64,000 nucleotides of DNA, taken from the NCBI GenBank assembly GCA_002368665.1, contig DFEK01000011.1, positions 124,001-188,000 of the forward strand, in the 5' to 3' direction. The notes under the pieces are model-generated. The model had not been told where the DNA came from and ran no database searches. It worked only from the letters and a program-made list of their open reading frames with translations. Both the position numbers and the translations under genes were made by a program. The DNA is from Lachnospiraceae bacterium UBA3804. Lineage in GTDB: Bacteria; Bacillota; Clostridia; Lachnospirales; Lachnospiraceae. Below, one piece after another: positions 42,438 through 51,647 of the stretch (positions are counted from its first letter, which is position 1; each line of letters begins with the position of its first letter).

Positions 42438-43184
42438 CTATTTCCTCCTTGCCTTCTTACGTTTCTTCTTATCCGACTCAGTTCCATCAAACATAGGGAT
42501 TGTTGCCAATGTTGTCATTCCCAAGTAACGTTCAATATCTTCACTGGTCTTAATTGAATCATCCAAGTAATAACGAATAATGAGAATTGCGATAGTTATA
42601 ACAGCACCAATCAAAAACCCAATTAGCGTGAACTTTCTTTTGGACGGCTCTACCGGCTGTTTGGGAAGATTCGCTTCCTCTACCACATTAACCGCTTCCA
42701 AATCCATGACTTCACGAAGGTGTATTGCCGCTACCTCACGAACCGCATTAGCAATATATTGTGCCCTCTCGGGATTTTCATCTTTGACCGAGATACTGAT
42801 AATACGCGTATCCTGCGTATTTCCAACAGAAATTTTGCCATTTAATGCCTCTGCGGTCTCTTTTAAATTACACTCATTAACAACAGTCTCCAAAACAGTT
42901 CTGCTCTTAATAAGCTCCTTAAAGTCCTTGGTCAAATATGTAGCCAACTGGGTATCGCTTACAGTGACGGTATCTTTATCATTGCTTTTATTCAAGATAT
43001 ACACCTTCGTCGTACTCTGATACTTCGGTGTCAGCACAAAAGCACTGATTGCAAACCCGATTGCCGCGGTAAGAAGTCCCACGATTGCAATCAACCAAAA
43101 CCAGTGGAACAAATAGGGGATGAGCTCTGCTAAGTTGATTTCAACTTCGCCATCCTGCTGTTGATTCTTTTTGTTCTCGTTCAT
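42438..43184 (-). CDS. cpsC: Wzz/CpsC polysaccharide co-polymerase, chain-length regulator
   Basis: A 248-residue protein with two membrane helices (about residues 25-48 and 185-207) flanking an extracellular helical domain. It starts EVEINLAELIPYLFHWFWLI and ends in a basic cytosolic stretch, as CpsC proteins do. The conserved proline-rich part before the second helix (ANLPKQPVEPSKRKF) is present. It activates the CpsD kinase and sets chain length. It lies between cpsB and cpsD with gaps of 1-2 bases. Confidence 0.88.
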   Translation of the reverse strand: MNENKKNQQQDGEVEINLAELIPYLFHWFWLIAIVGLLTAAIGFAISAFVLTPKYQSTTKVYILNKSNDKDTVTVSDTQLATYLTKDFKELIKSRTVLETVVNECNLKETAEALNGKISVGNTQDTRIISISVKDENPERAQYIANAVREVAAIHLREVMDLEAVNVVEEANLPKQPVEPSKRKFTLIGFLIGAVITIAILIIRYYLDDSIKTSEDIERYLGMTTLATIPMFDGTESDKKKRKKARRK

Positions 43185-43185
43185 T

Positions 43186-43911
43186 TTACTCTCCTATGTT
43201 AAACATTTCCGCCGCATTCTTATAAAGAATCGCGTCAACATATTTTTCATCGTATTTGTTATACAGGTATTCGACACATTTCATCATCCTTGGAGCCCGG
43301 CTCTCATAGTGATGCGCATCCGTTCCAACGAAGTCGACAAGCCCTTGCTTTAGTAACTTCTTGCAGAACTGCTTCGTCCCGAATCCCTGGCTTCCGTCAA
43401 TACTCGATGCATTCACCTGGATTAGTGCGCCCCTGCCCTTGATTTCTTCGATCAATCTCGGGTCTTTGCGAAGCGGAAGGAACCGTTCCACATGTGCAAG
43501 AACTGGATGAAGCCCAAGGCTTTGAACTGTCTCAACACCTCTCCGAATCCTGGCGTAATCGTCATCGGGATAGAACTCGATGAGCAGGTAATTTGATCCG
43601 TTCATCGTATTGAGCTGACCTGCCTCAAATACCTCTTCCATGTCGGAGAAATACATCACTTCGTTTCCGCCCAAGATGGTTAAGTTCAGATCATTCTCAT
43701 CCGCCAGCGCCTGTACGTCGGCTACGAGTTTTCGCACCGTAGCAGGTGATGCATTGTGATGCCCTTTCTTGAAATGCGGTGTAGCAAGCATATGTGTGAT
43801 GCCTTCCTCTGTCGCAATCTGGATCATCTTCAGTGTCGTTTCCATCGACTGTGATCCGTCATCCACACCCGGAAGTATATGATTGTGCATATCGATAACG
43901 TATTTCGCCAT
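43186..43911 (-). CDS. cpsB: CpsB/CapC PHP-family tyrosine phosphatase
   Basis: A 241-residue metal-dependent phosphatase. It shows MHNHILPGVDDGSQSMETTL (first metal site), MLATPHFKKGHHNA, HPVLAHVERF and the late GTDAHHYESRAP. It removes phosphate from CpsD tyrosines and resets the assembly cycle. The ATG at 43911 has AAGAGG 5 bases upstream, while the longer frame from 43926 lacks one. It lies second in the operon, before cpsC. Confidence 0.9.
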   Translation of the reverse strand: MAKYVIDMHNHILPGVDDGSQSMETTLKMIQIATEEGITHMLATPHFKKGHHNASPATVRKLVADVQALADENDLNLTILGGNEVMYFSDMEEVFEAGQLNTMNGSNYLLIEFYPDDDYARIRRGVETVQSLGLHPVLAHVERFLPLRKDPRLIEEIKGRGALIQVNASSIDGSQGFGTKQFCKKLLKQGLVDFVGTDAHHYESRAPRMMKCVEYLYNKYDEKYVDAILYKNAAEMFNIGE

Positions 43912-43934
43912 ATTACCTCTTAGCAAACAAAAAA

Positions 43935-45401
43935 TTACTTCTTCGTAACTCTGTCTGCCACATCATCCAGATCCAGGAAATCGTCTTCCACAGATGCGCT
44001 CGACGCATCCAGTGCTTCCATGTAGTCTTCAACATCTTCCTGTGACATTCCGCCGATGCTCTCTGCTTCCTGTGCTGCTTCTTCGGCCGCCATTTCTTCT
44101 CTTGCCATGCGGCTTGCACTCTTACGCTTGGAGAAATCAAGCTTCGGAATTTCCTTGCCGTTACTACCGACCTGCGGAGCATTCTCAACACTTGTACTCT
44201 TTGCCTTGTCGCGGTCTACGGTCTTAAGTCTTAAGTCCACATGACCCTGTACGGATGCCTGCTCTTTTCCTTCTTCGAAGGAAGCATATTCGAAAGGTGC
44301 TGCCTTCTCATCAATTTTTTCCTGTCTGGCAAGTTTATCCTTCGTGCGGAGATTTTTCACATCGGAGTGATGTCCGGTCTGTGCCGCAACTCCGTCGATG
44401 ATGAATTTAAGTCCGACGATTACAATAATCAGTGCACCGAAACCGCAGAGGATAAAGAGGGATTTCTTCTCACCGCTTAGGCCGTCCTCTTTCTTCGGCT
44501 TCTCTTCCGGCATCGGAGGAGCCACATACTCGGAGACTTTCTCGGATACCTTCTCGGAAGATTTCTCAGTCTTCTCGGAAGTTTTCTCGGTCTTGTCCGT
44601 CTTACTGTCCTTGCCGTCCTTATCAGCGTCTTCGCTGGTTTTCTCGGAAGTCTTCTCGTCTTCGTTTCGGTTCTTCTCCATGTTGATATGGAGTTTATAT
44701 ACGATCGGTTCGCCGTCATTATTGGAAACCGATACTTCCACTTCGTTTCTGCCGACGTTCAGTTCATCGATGTTGGAGGTTATCTTGTAACCTTCCGGTG
44801 CTTCAATAACCGCTTCATCCGAATAGGGAATGGAGAAGGTGTATTCCGTTCTGCCGTTGGCAAAGCCCGGAATCTGTTTGCCATTGATCAGAATGTACTC
44901 CGGAGGAATGGTGACTTCGCCCTGAATAGTGATCGGCGCGGAAACAAGCGGAGCAGATGCCATCGGATTACCGTTGATATCATTCACTGCAACGCTTGAT
45001 ACGCTTAATGTCGTATTGGCTGCGGTATTGGCATGGAAAGTCAGCATATGCATCGACTCGCCGCCGTTGGCGGAAGTACCACTGACAACCACGCTTCCGT
45101 TACCACCTGAAGATGCTCCGCTGACATAGCTGATTGCATTGGCATCATAAGTAAGCGTAACGGAGTAGGTTCCGACCAAAAGTCCGTTGTCTTCGTTGTT
45201 TCCGACATAAACGCCGATATTGAAATTCGTTCCCTGCGCAGGATTGTACGATACGGATCCGAACCGCACATAACCTGCGGCATCGACCTTCATCGCCGGA
45301 ATCATGATACATAAGCACAGCAAAAGCAAAGCCGGGAATACCGCCTTTGCCAATTTCATCCCAATATTCGTTCTACTCATCTCCCTAAATGTATCGTTCA
45401 T
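43935..45401 (-). CDS. Cohesin-type/beta-sandwich surface protein heading the capsule operon
   Basis: About 488 residues. A signal or anchor helix (AVFPALLLLCLCIMIPAM) is followed by a cohesin-like domain (YVRFGSVSYNPAQGTNFNIGV, then VTLTYDANAISYVSG). Then come a cadherin-like repeat (residues about 200-265 of the frame), a Lys/Glu/Ser/Thr linker with many TSEK repeats, and a membrane helix (LFILCGFGALIIVIVGLKF). It ends in a 130-residue cytosolic tail. The start is uncertain. 45401 lies downstream of the predicted transcription start, whereas the longer frame from 45467 overlaps the -10 box. A sensor or anchor linking the outer surface to CpsBCD is plausible. Confidence 0.68.
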   Translation of the reverse strand: MNDTFREMSRTNIGMKLAKAVFPALLLLCLCIMIPAMKVDAAGYVRFGSVSYNPAQGTNFNIGVYVGNNEDNGLLVGTYSVTLTYDANAISYVSGASSGGNGSVVVSGTSANGGESMHMLTFHANTAANTTLSVSSVAVNDINGNPMASAPLVSAPITIQGEVTIPPEYILINGKQIPGFANGRTEYTFSIPYSDEAVIEAPEGYKITSNIDELNVGRNEVEVSVSNNDGEPIVYKLHINMEKNRNEDEKTSEKTSEDADKDGKDSKTDKTEKTSEKTEKSSEKVSEKVSEYVAPPMPEEKPKKEDGLSGEKKSLFILCGFGALIIVIVGLKFIIDGVAAQTGHHSDVKNLRTKDKLARQEKIDEKAAPFEYASFEEGKEQASVQGHVDLRLKTVDRDKAKSTSVENAPQVGSNGKEIPKLDFSKRKSASRMAREEMAAEEAAQEAESIGGMSQEDVEDYMEALDASSASVEDDFLDLDDVADRVTKK

Positions 45402-45424
45402 GGTGCCTGGAATTCCCTGATTTC

Positions 45425-45486
45425 GGGCATAGTATGCCCTATTACATAATCTTATATATTGTATCATTTGCCCCTTACAAAGTCAA
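45425..45486 (-). promoter_or_regulatory. Capsule operon promoter with 15-base palindrome in the leader
   Basis: On the minus strand, TTGACT (45481-45486), a 17-base spacer and TACAAT (45458-45463) form a good promoter. A palindrome GGGCATAGTATGCCC (45425-45439) lies just past the expected start of transcription and could be an operator or leader hairpin. Genes downstream are spaced closely enough to form one transcript for most of 21.2-45.4 kb. Confidence 0.7.
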
Positions 45487-45510
45487 TCTGCAAAACAGCC
45501 TTTTACCCCC

Positions 45511-45548
45511 CCTCAAAAATCAAGCAAACCCGCTCTGTGAGCGGGTTT
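45511..45548 (-). terminator. carB terminator
   Basis: AAACCCGCTC and GAGCGGGTTT form a perfect 10-base-pair stem with a 3-base loop. On the minus strand it is followed by GCTTGATTTTT. It separates carB from the capsule promoter. Confidence 0.8.
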
Positions 45549-45611
45549 GAAAGGTGTTCGTTGTGAAAATACATAAATATATGAAATAAATCGCAGGATT
45601 TTCGGCAGAAT

Positions 45612-48600
45612 TTACTTCGTAATACTCTCATGCAACTTCTGCAAACTGTTGACATCGATCTTCTGCTCGCTCTGTGCGGCCAGAATTCCGTCTGCGGATG
45701 CGCTTGCAGCTGCGATGGTCGTAATGTAAGGCACTTTGTGCTTGATTGCATTCTTACGAATGTAGGAATCATCGAAGATGCTTTCCTTGCGGGAAGGTGT
45801 GTTGACAATCAACTGGATCTTCTTGTTCACGATGGCATCCACGATATTCGGTCTGCCTTCCTGCATCTTAAGGATCTTCTCACACTCGATTCCGTTCTCT
45901 CGAAGCAGTTCATAAGTCGTTCCGGTAGCCACAATCTTGAAGCCTGCCTGGATGTACTTCTTAGCCACATCAACCACGTACGGCTTATCCATACGGTTAA
46001 CGGAGATCAGCACGGTTCCTTCCAAAGGAAGCGGATTCTGGGTTGCTTCCTGTGCCTTGTAATAAGCTTCACCGAAGTTCGGAGCAAGTCCCAGAACCTC
46101 ACCTGTGGATCTCATTTCCGGTCCGAGCAAGGGGTCAACTTCCGGGAACATGTTGAACGGGAAAACTGCTTCCTTTACGCCGACATACGGATATTTGCTT
46201 TCTTTCAGGCCTTCTACAGGACTGGTTCTGCCGGTTAAAGGCATCGTGATAATGTCAGTTGCAATGCGCACCATGTTGATTCCGCAAACCTTGGATACAA
46301 GGGGTACGGTTCTGGATGCACGGGGATTGGCCTCGATTACATAAACCTTGTCATCCTCGATGGCATACTGCATATTCATAAGACCATGAACGTTCATTTC
46401 AACGGCAATCTTCTTCGTATATTCCTTGATGAGCGCTAAGTTCTTCTCGGAGATATGCATGGAAGGAAGGATGCATGCGGAGTCACCGGAGTGAATACCC
46501 GCAAGCTCGATATGTTCCATAACAGCCGGTACGAATGCATGGTTTCCGTCGCAGATGGCATCTGCCTCACACTCCATTGCATGACGTAAGAAACGGTCAA
46601 TCAAAATCGGACGGTCGGGCGTTACACCAACCGCTGCTGCCATGTATTCCTTCAGGGAATCCCTGTCACCGACAACTTCCATTCCGCGTCCGCCGAGAAC
46701 GAAGGAAGGACGAACCATTACCGGATAACCGATTCTCTCTGCGATTTCGATTGCATCGTCCACGGTAACTGCCATGCCTGCTTCGGGCATCGGAATCTCC
46801 AACTTCTTCATCATGGCACGGAACAGATCTCTGTCTTCCGCCATATCGATAACTTCCGGAGCGGTGCCGAGGATCTTGACGCCGTTTTTCTCCAGGGAAT
46901 CTGCCAAATTAAGCGGTGTCTGGCCACCGAACTGAGCGATGACGCCGACCGGTTTCTCTTTCTCATAGATGGAAAGAACATCTTCCAGTGTCAGCGGCTC
47001 AAAATATAACTTATCGGACGTATCGTAGTCCGTGGAAACCGTCTCGGGGTTGCAGTTTACGATGATGGTGGAAAAACCGAGATCGCGCAGTGCAAATGCC
47101 GCATGTACGCAGCAGTAGTCGAATTCGATACCCTGACCGATACGGTTAGGGCCGCCACCCAAAATCATTACCTTCGGCTTGGAATCATCCGTCTTGGACT
47201 TATCCGGTGCATTGTAGGTGCTGTAGTAATATGCGGAATCTTCAGTTCCGGATACATGTACGCCTTCCCATGCCTCGGTTACACCGATGGCCTTGCGGGA
47301 ATTGCGGATATCATCTTCGGATACGCCTAAGATCTGGCTTAAATACTTATCGGAGAAGCCGTCCTTCTTAGCCTGGGTTAAATCATCGTCGGAAGGTACC
47401 TGACCTGCGTATGCATTCATCAGGCGCTCTTCTTCTTCAACAAGTTCCTTCATCTGCTCAATGAAGTAATGTTTAATCTTGGTAAGGTTCCAAAGTTCCT
47501 CAACGGTTGCACCCTTACGAAGTGCTTCATACATAATGAACTGACGCTCGGAGGAAGGATCCTTGAGCATGTCGAGGAGTTCTTCTTTGGTTTTTTCATG
47601 GAAATTCTTGGCAAAGCCTAAGCCGTAACGATCCTTCTCAAGGGAACGGATTGCCTTCTGGAAGGCTTCCTTGTAGGTTTTACCGATACTCATAACTTCG
47701 CCTACGGCGCGCATCTGGGTACCAAGCTTATCTTCTGCGCCTTTGAATTTCTCAAATGCCCAGCGAGCGAACTTGATTACGATGTAATCGCCGTCGGGAT
47801 AGTATTTATCAAGAGTGCCGTACTTACCGCAGGGGATTTCGTCAAGTGTTAAGCCACTTGCAAGCATTGCGGATACGAGTGCGATCGGAAAACCGGTAGC
47901 CTTCGACGCAAGTGCGGAAGAACGGGATGTTCTCGGGTTGATCTCGATAACAATGATTCTGCCGGTAACCGGATCATGTGCGAACTGTACGTTCGTACCA
48001 CCGATAACCTGTACGGCCTCTACGATCTTGTAAGCCTGGCGCTGTAATTCTTTCTGTACATCCTCAGCGATGGTAAGCATCGGTGCGGAGCAGAAGGAAT
48101 CGCCGGTGTGAACACCGAGCGGGTCGATGTTTTCGATGAAGCAGACCGTGATCATGTTGCCCTTCGCATCACGAACAACTTCGAGTTCGAGCTCTTCCCA
48201 TCCGAGTACGGATTCCTCAACGAGAACCTGTCCTACGATGGATGCCTGAAGACCTCTTGCAATGACGGTCTTTAATTCTTCCTGGTTATATACAAGGCCG
48301 CCGCCTGCACCACCCATGGTGTAAGCCGGTCTTAAAACAACGGGGTAACCGAGTTCATCTGCGATTCTCAAACCGTCTTCGACGGAGTAAGCAACTTCGG
48401 ATCTTGCCATCTCGATACCGAGGGTATTCATCGTCTTCTTAAACTCGATTCTGTCTTCACCCTTCTGGATGGCGTCAACCTGAACGCCGATAACTTTTAC
48501 GCCGTATTTATCAAGAATTCCTGCTTCCGCAAGCTCGGAGCAGAGGTTTAAGCCGGACTGTCCGCCGAGGTTGGGAAGTAATGCATCCGGACGCTCTTTC

Positions 48601-48836
48601 TCGATGATCTGCTCAAGGCGCTTAACATTGAGCGGCTCGATATAGGTTACATCTGCCGTATCCGGGTCAGTCATGATCGTAGCCGGGTTGGAATTCACCA
48701 GAACGATTTCATATCCTAATTTGTGCAGAGCCTTACATGCCTGCGTACCCGAATAGTCGAACTCGCACGCCTGACCGATGATAATCGGGCCGGAGCCGAT
48801 AATCAGAACCTTGTGAATGTCTTTTCTTTGTGCCAT
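45612..48836 (-). CDS. carB: Carbamoyl-phosphate synthase large subunit
   Basis: A 1074-residue enzyme of standard length. It has two ATP-grasp halves: KVLIIGSGPIIIGQACEFDY opens the first and KVMILGGGPNRIGQGIEFDY the second. GGRGMEVV appears in the second half, and there is a C-terminal MGS-like regulatory domain (about 935-1074) with KIVATGTTYELLRENGI. It makes carbamoyl phosphate from bicarbonate, ATP and ammonia supplied by CarA, for pyrimidines and arginine. GAGGAGG precedes the ATG. carA is not adjacent; a PurF-like gene is upstream instead, and the 276-base leader contains a structured region. Confidence 0.96.
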   Translation of the reverse strand: MAQRKDIHKVLIIGSGPIIIGQACEFDYSGTQACKALHKLGYEIVLVNSNPATIMTDPDTADVTYIEPLNVKRLEQIIEKERPDALLPNLGGQSGLNLCSELAEAGILDKYGVKVIGVQVDAIQKGEDRIEFKKTMNTLGIEMARSEVAYSVEDGLRIADELGYPVVLRPAYTMGGAGGGLVYNQEELKTVIARGLQASIVGQVLVEESVLGWEELELEVVRDAKGNMITVCFIENIDPLGVHTGDSFCSAPMLTIAEDVQKELQRQAYKIVEAVQVIGGTNVQFAHDPVTGRIIVIEINPRTSRSSALASKATGFPIALVSAMLASGLTLDEIPCGKYGTLDKYYPDGDYIVIKFARWAFEKFKGAEDKLGTQMRAVGEVMSIGKTYKEAFQKAIRSLEKDRYGLGFAKNFHEKTKEELLDMLKDPSSERQFIMYEALRKGATVEELWNLTKIKHYFIEQMKELVEEEERLMNAYAGQVPSDDDLTQAKKDGFSDKYLSQILGVSEDDIRNSRKAIGVTEAWEGVHVSGTEDSAYYYSTYNAPDKSKTDDSKPKVMILGGGPNRIGQGIEFDYCCVHAAFALRDLGFSTIIVNCNPETVSTDYDTSDKLYFEPLTLEDVLSIYEKEKPVGVIAQFGGQTPLNLADSLEKNGVKILGTAPEVIDMAEDRDLFRAMMKKLEIPMPEAGMAVTVDDAIEIAERIGYPVMVRPSFVLGGRGMEVVGDRDSLKEYMAAAVGVTPDRPILIDRFLRHAMECEADAICDGNHAFVPAVMEHIELAGIHSGDSACILPSMHISEKNLALIKEYTKKIAVEMNVHGLMNMQYAIEDDKVYVIEANPRASRTVPLVSKVCGINMVRIATDIITMPLTGRTSPVEGLKESKYPYVGVKEAVFPFNMFPEVDPLLGPEMRSTGEVLGLAPNFGEAYYKAQEATQNPLPLEGTVLISVNRMDKPYVVDVAKKYIQAGFKIVATGTTYELLRENGIECEKILKMQEGRPNIVDAIVNKKIQLIVNTPSRKESIFDDSYIRKNAIKHKVPYITTIAAASASADGILAAQSEQKIDVNSLQKLHESITK

Positions 48837-48925
48837 ACTTCCTCCTCGCCGCGATGCGGCATTTTATCTTAAATAATCATTAATTCGCATATATGTTTTT
48901 TATACCCATTAGGTATGTTGCAGGC

Positions 48926-48974
48926 GGAAACACCGATTGTTTAGTGTATCTCGAGGGTGGAAACATCGATTGTT
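48926..48974. repeat. Two 16-base direct repeats in the carB leader
   Basis: GGAAACACCGATTGTT (48926-48941) and GGAAACATCGATTGTT (48959-48974) differ by one base and are 33 bases apart. Each can form a small hairpin (AACA with TGTT), and the second sits inside a stem CTCGAGGG with CCCTTGAG. They flank the structured region at 48983. Confidence 0.5.
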
Positions 48975-48982
48975 CCCTTGAG

Positions 48983-49101
48983 CGGGCGTTTGGACGAGTG
49001 TCGGTCCTTGGGTTCGGTTCTCTCGAACCCTAGTACCGCTACACGAGCCAATCGAGCCGAGAGTGCGTCCCCGAAAGGGAACTGTCGATGGTCGACGCCC
49101 G
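48983..49101 (-). ncRNA. Candidate structured leader RNA upstream of carB
   Basis: Nested stems (given in plus-strand bases) close the region: CGGGCGT (48983-48989) with ACGCCCG (49095-49101); GGACG (48992-48996) with CGTCC (49066-49070); GTGT-CGGT (48998-49005) with ACCG..ACAC (49035-49044); and GGGTTCG (49010-49016) with CGAACCC (49024-49030), plus TCCC/GGGA near 49069-49080. There is no open frame of note. It lies between the PurF-like gene and carB, both on the minus strand, so it would be in the carB leader. I recognise no known riboswitch class. Confidence 0.5.
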
Positions 49102-49112
49102 AGTTTATCTAA

Positions 49113-50537
49113 TTACTCTTGACCTGACCAACAATACGTGCAAAGTTTGCACGGCTCGATGCCGACGGAGTTAACCATGTCATCGAGACGATTGTACGCC
49201 AGAGTCGTAAACTTCATCTGCTTGCAGATCTCCTGCTCCATCTCCCTGTAGTTCTTGGACTCGGGATTTGCGTAATCCTGCAACTTATCCAAAGGAACAT
49301 CGGTCGTTCCCTCACGCTCTGCAATGACGCGTCTTGCAATGAGTTCCTGCTCGGAGTTGGATCTTGAGAAGTTCAAGTACTTGCATCCGAACAAAAGCGG
49401 CGGGCAGGCAGGTCTTACATGCACTGCTTTTGCACCGGAGTCGAATAAGAACTCGGTCGTTTCGCGAAGCTGTGTACCACGAACGATGGAGTCGTCAATG
49501 AGCAGTAAGCTCTTGTCTTTGATCAGAGGTTCTACCGGGATCAGCTTCATCTTTGCAATCAGATCACGCTTCTTCTGCGTGGTCGGCATGAAGGATCTCG
49601 GCCAGGTCGGAGTGTACTTAATGAACGGTCTGGCAAAAGGAATGCCCGATTCGTTCGCATATCCGACTGCATGTGCGGTTCCGGAATCCGGTACACCGGC
49701 TACTTCGGTCGCATCCATGATACCCTTTTCCTTATCGCGCTTTGCAAGCGCGGATCCGCAGCGGTAACGCATCTCTTCCACATTGATGCCTTCGTACGTG
49801 GAGGTCGGATAGCCGTAGTATACCCAGAGGAAGGTACAGATCTTCATCTCCTTGCGGGGAGAAGCCTTGACTTCCATACGGTTTTCATTGAAGAAAACAA
49901 TCTCGCCGGGGCCTAACTCCTTGGCTGTTTTATATCCAAGATGCATGAATGCAAAATCTTCAAAAGATGCGCAGTGCGCGCCGTTCTTGCGTCCGATGGT
50001 GATGGGCAGGCGGCCTAAGCGGTCACGCATCGCGTAGATGCCTTCCGGCGTCATGATGAGTACGCTGATGGAGCCTTTGACCATCTCCTGAACATAAAGA
50101 AGGCCCTCGGTAATCGATTCTTTCTGATTAATCAGGGCTGCAATCAGCTCCGTCTGATTGATGTCGCCGCCGCTCATTTCCAGGAAATGGGAATAACCGC
50201 GGTCGAATAACATCTTGATCAAATCGGAGGTGTTATTTACTTTACCAACTGTTGTAATGGAATAGTTACCAAGATGGGAACGTACGATCAGGGGCTGGGG
50301 CTCGTTGTCGGAGATACATCCGATACCGTAATGGCCTCGCATTTCCTCGAAATCACGCTCAAATTTAGTTCTGAAAGGGGAATTCTCGATATTGTGAATG
50401 GCCCGGTCAAAGCCTTTCTCTTCGGAGTAAAGGCAAAGGCCTCCGCGTCTCGTGCCGAGATGGGAATGATAGTCCACGCCGAAGAATAAATCAAACATAC
50501 AATTGTCATTAGAGGCTACGCCAAAAAATCCGCCCAT
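49113..50537 (-). CDS. PurF-like amidophosphoribosyltransferase lacking the catalytic cysteine
   Basis: A 474-residue protein with the full PurF layout. An N-terminal Ntn-hydrolase-type glutaminase part (HSHLGTRRGG, GHYGIGCISD) is followed by a phosphoribosyltransferase domain with the PRPP loop LLLIDDSIVRGT. Cysteines near the C-terminus (CKLCTYC) resemble those holding the 4Fe-4S cluster. PurF must begin with cysteine after Met removal. Here the start reads MGGFFGVAS, with AAGGAG 7 bases upstream making the start firm. Glutamine hydrolysis should therefore be lost. It may use free ammonia or have a regulatory role; a normal PurF probably exists elsewhere. Confidence 0.85.
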   Translation of the reverse strand: MGGFFGVASNDNCMFDLFFGVDYHSHLGTRRGGLCLYSEEKGFDRAIHNIENSPFRTKFERDFEEMRGHYGIGCISDNEPQPLIVRSHLGNYSITTVGKVNNTSDLIKMLFDRGYSHFLEMSGGDINQTELIAALINQKESITEGLLYVQEMVKGSISVLIMTPEGIYAMRDRLGRLPITIGRKNGAHCASFEDFAFMHLGYKTAKELGPGEIVFFNENRMEVKASPRKEMKICTFLWVYYGYPTSTYEGINVEEMRYRCGSALAKRDKEKGIMDATEVAGVPDSGTAHAVGYANESGIPFARPFIKYTPTWPRSFMPTTQKKRDLIAKMKLIPVEPLIKDKSLLLIDDSIVRGTQLRETTEFLFDSGAKAVHVRPACPPLLFGCKYLNFSRSNSEQELIARRVIAEREGTTDVPLDKLQDYANPESKNYREMEQEICKQMKFTTLAYNRLDDMVNSVGIEPCKLCTYCWSGQE

Positions 50538-50582
50538 GTTTTCTCCTTCTGTTCGCTTATATTCCCCAAAATACCAAGGTAA

Positions 50583-50611
50583 AGTATACGGTTTTTTGGG
50601 GTTAAGGTCAA
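50583..50611 (-). promoter_or_regulatory. Promoter of the PurF-like gene
   Basis: On the minus strand: TTGACC (50606-50611), a 17-base spacer and TATACT (50583-50588), 46 bases before the ATG. Confidence 0.7.
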
Positions 50612-50661
50612 GGGAAAATGGGCGGTTTTTTTAAGTCTTAAGTTATGTAAATCATTGAGTT

Positions 50662-51501
50662 TTACTTTGCGAATTTCCCGATCAGGTATTCCGGACCGTA
50701 CCAGGGGATCTTAATATCCGCCAGCTTCTGTCCGCCCTTGATCACAATATTGTAATCCTTCTCCTTGTAGGTCATGATGTACTTAAGGGTGACTTTCGGA
50801 TGCTCCTCCAGCCATTTCATGATATCGTACGAAAGGGCAAAATCACCGGTTGCTTCCGCTACCGCCTCTTTGCCTGTCTGATCGGCGATTTCCGCAGCGA
50901 TATTCATCTGCGTTTTCATAGGTTTGAACCAGAACATATCATCCGGCGAAGTTTTTTTGTAACGCAGGACAAAGAAGCAATAATCGCCTACGAATTCATC
51001 GTATGATTTCTGAAATTTGAATGTTATGGAATCCGGTGTCTGCTGCACCACTTCCCATTCCTCGACCACACAGGTAGCTTCCAGAAGCGTTCCGGAGAAG
51101 GGCAGCTTAAGCGTAACGGTGTCCATAGTATTATGGTTATTATCCCATATCTCGAACAGATACCCCACCTCGCCTCTTGAGTTCATGATGATTTTCGCAA
51201 ACTCGCTGTCGCTTTTCTTATCCTCTTCCGTAAGCTGATTATACAGTTCATCATAGTCGTAATATTCTCCTATAGTTTGCAAATCGAGATCCGCCTCTTC
51301 GTCCGCACAGCCTACGGTAACGCGAACCGGCATATCCGTTGTAACCCATTCTTTATTAAACTTTGGGTAACGCCAGGTGCCGCTGTTGTCCTCAACCGTT
51401 TTGGCCATAGAGGTGATCGGCGTAAAAAACATCGGCAGGACCGCAAACAGCGTGCCAGCAATAATCGGAACCGATTTTTTTATCTTTTCTGTTATCTTCA
51501 T
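50662..51501 (-). CDS. Secreted protein of unknown function
   Basis: A 279-residue protein with an N-terminal signal peptide (basic start, then IIAGTLFAVLPMFFTPITSMA, with an AKT cleavage region near residue 33). The mature part is acidic, probably beta-rich in the first half (VRVTVGC, VTLKLPFSGTLLEATCVVEEW), with a helical middle and the end WYGPEYLIGKFAK. GGGAGG precedes the ATG. No domain is recognised. It stands alone between htpG and the PurF-like gene. Confidence 0.7.
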   Translation of the reverse strand: MKITEKIKKSVPIIAGTLFAVLPMFFTPITSMAKTVEDNSGTWRYPKFNKEWVTTDMPVRVTVGCADEEADLDLQTIGEYYDYDELYNQLTEEDKKSDSEFAKIIMNSRGEVGYLFEIWDNNHNTMDTVTLKLPFSGTLLEATCVVEEWEVVQQTPDSITFKFQKSYDEFVGDYCFFVLRYKKTSPDDMFWFKPMKTQMNIAAEIADQTGKEAVAEATGDFALSYDIMKWLEEHPKVTLKYIMTYKEKDYNIVIKGGQKLADIKIPWYGPEYLIGKFAK

Positions 51502-51647
51502 TTTCTATCCTCCCCAAATTGGATCCACTCCAAAACCGCGTATTGGAGGTTTTCCCAGGTATTTTTCCGATATGGGTCAAAAAAAGCAAAACCTCGTTAA
51601 GATAATATTACTACATCCGAAAGCTGCAAAGCAATGCCATTAACAGA

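Noticed and set aside
45630..46238. 202-residue plus-strand frame opposite carB
   Set aside because: Shadow of CarB codon usage; CarB is full length and conserved throughout.
48959..48985. T-box-like motif GAGGGTGGAAAC on the plus strand
   Set aside because: It resembles the T-box AGGGTGG core, but no plus-strand gene follows and the rest of a T-box is missing.
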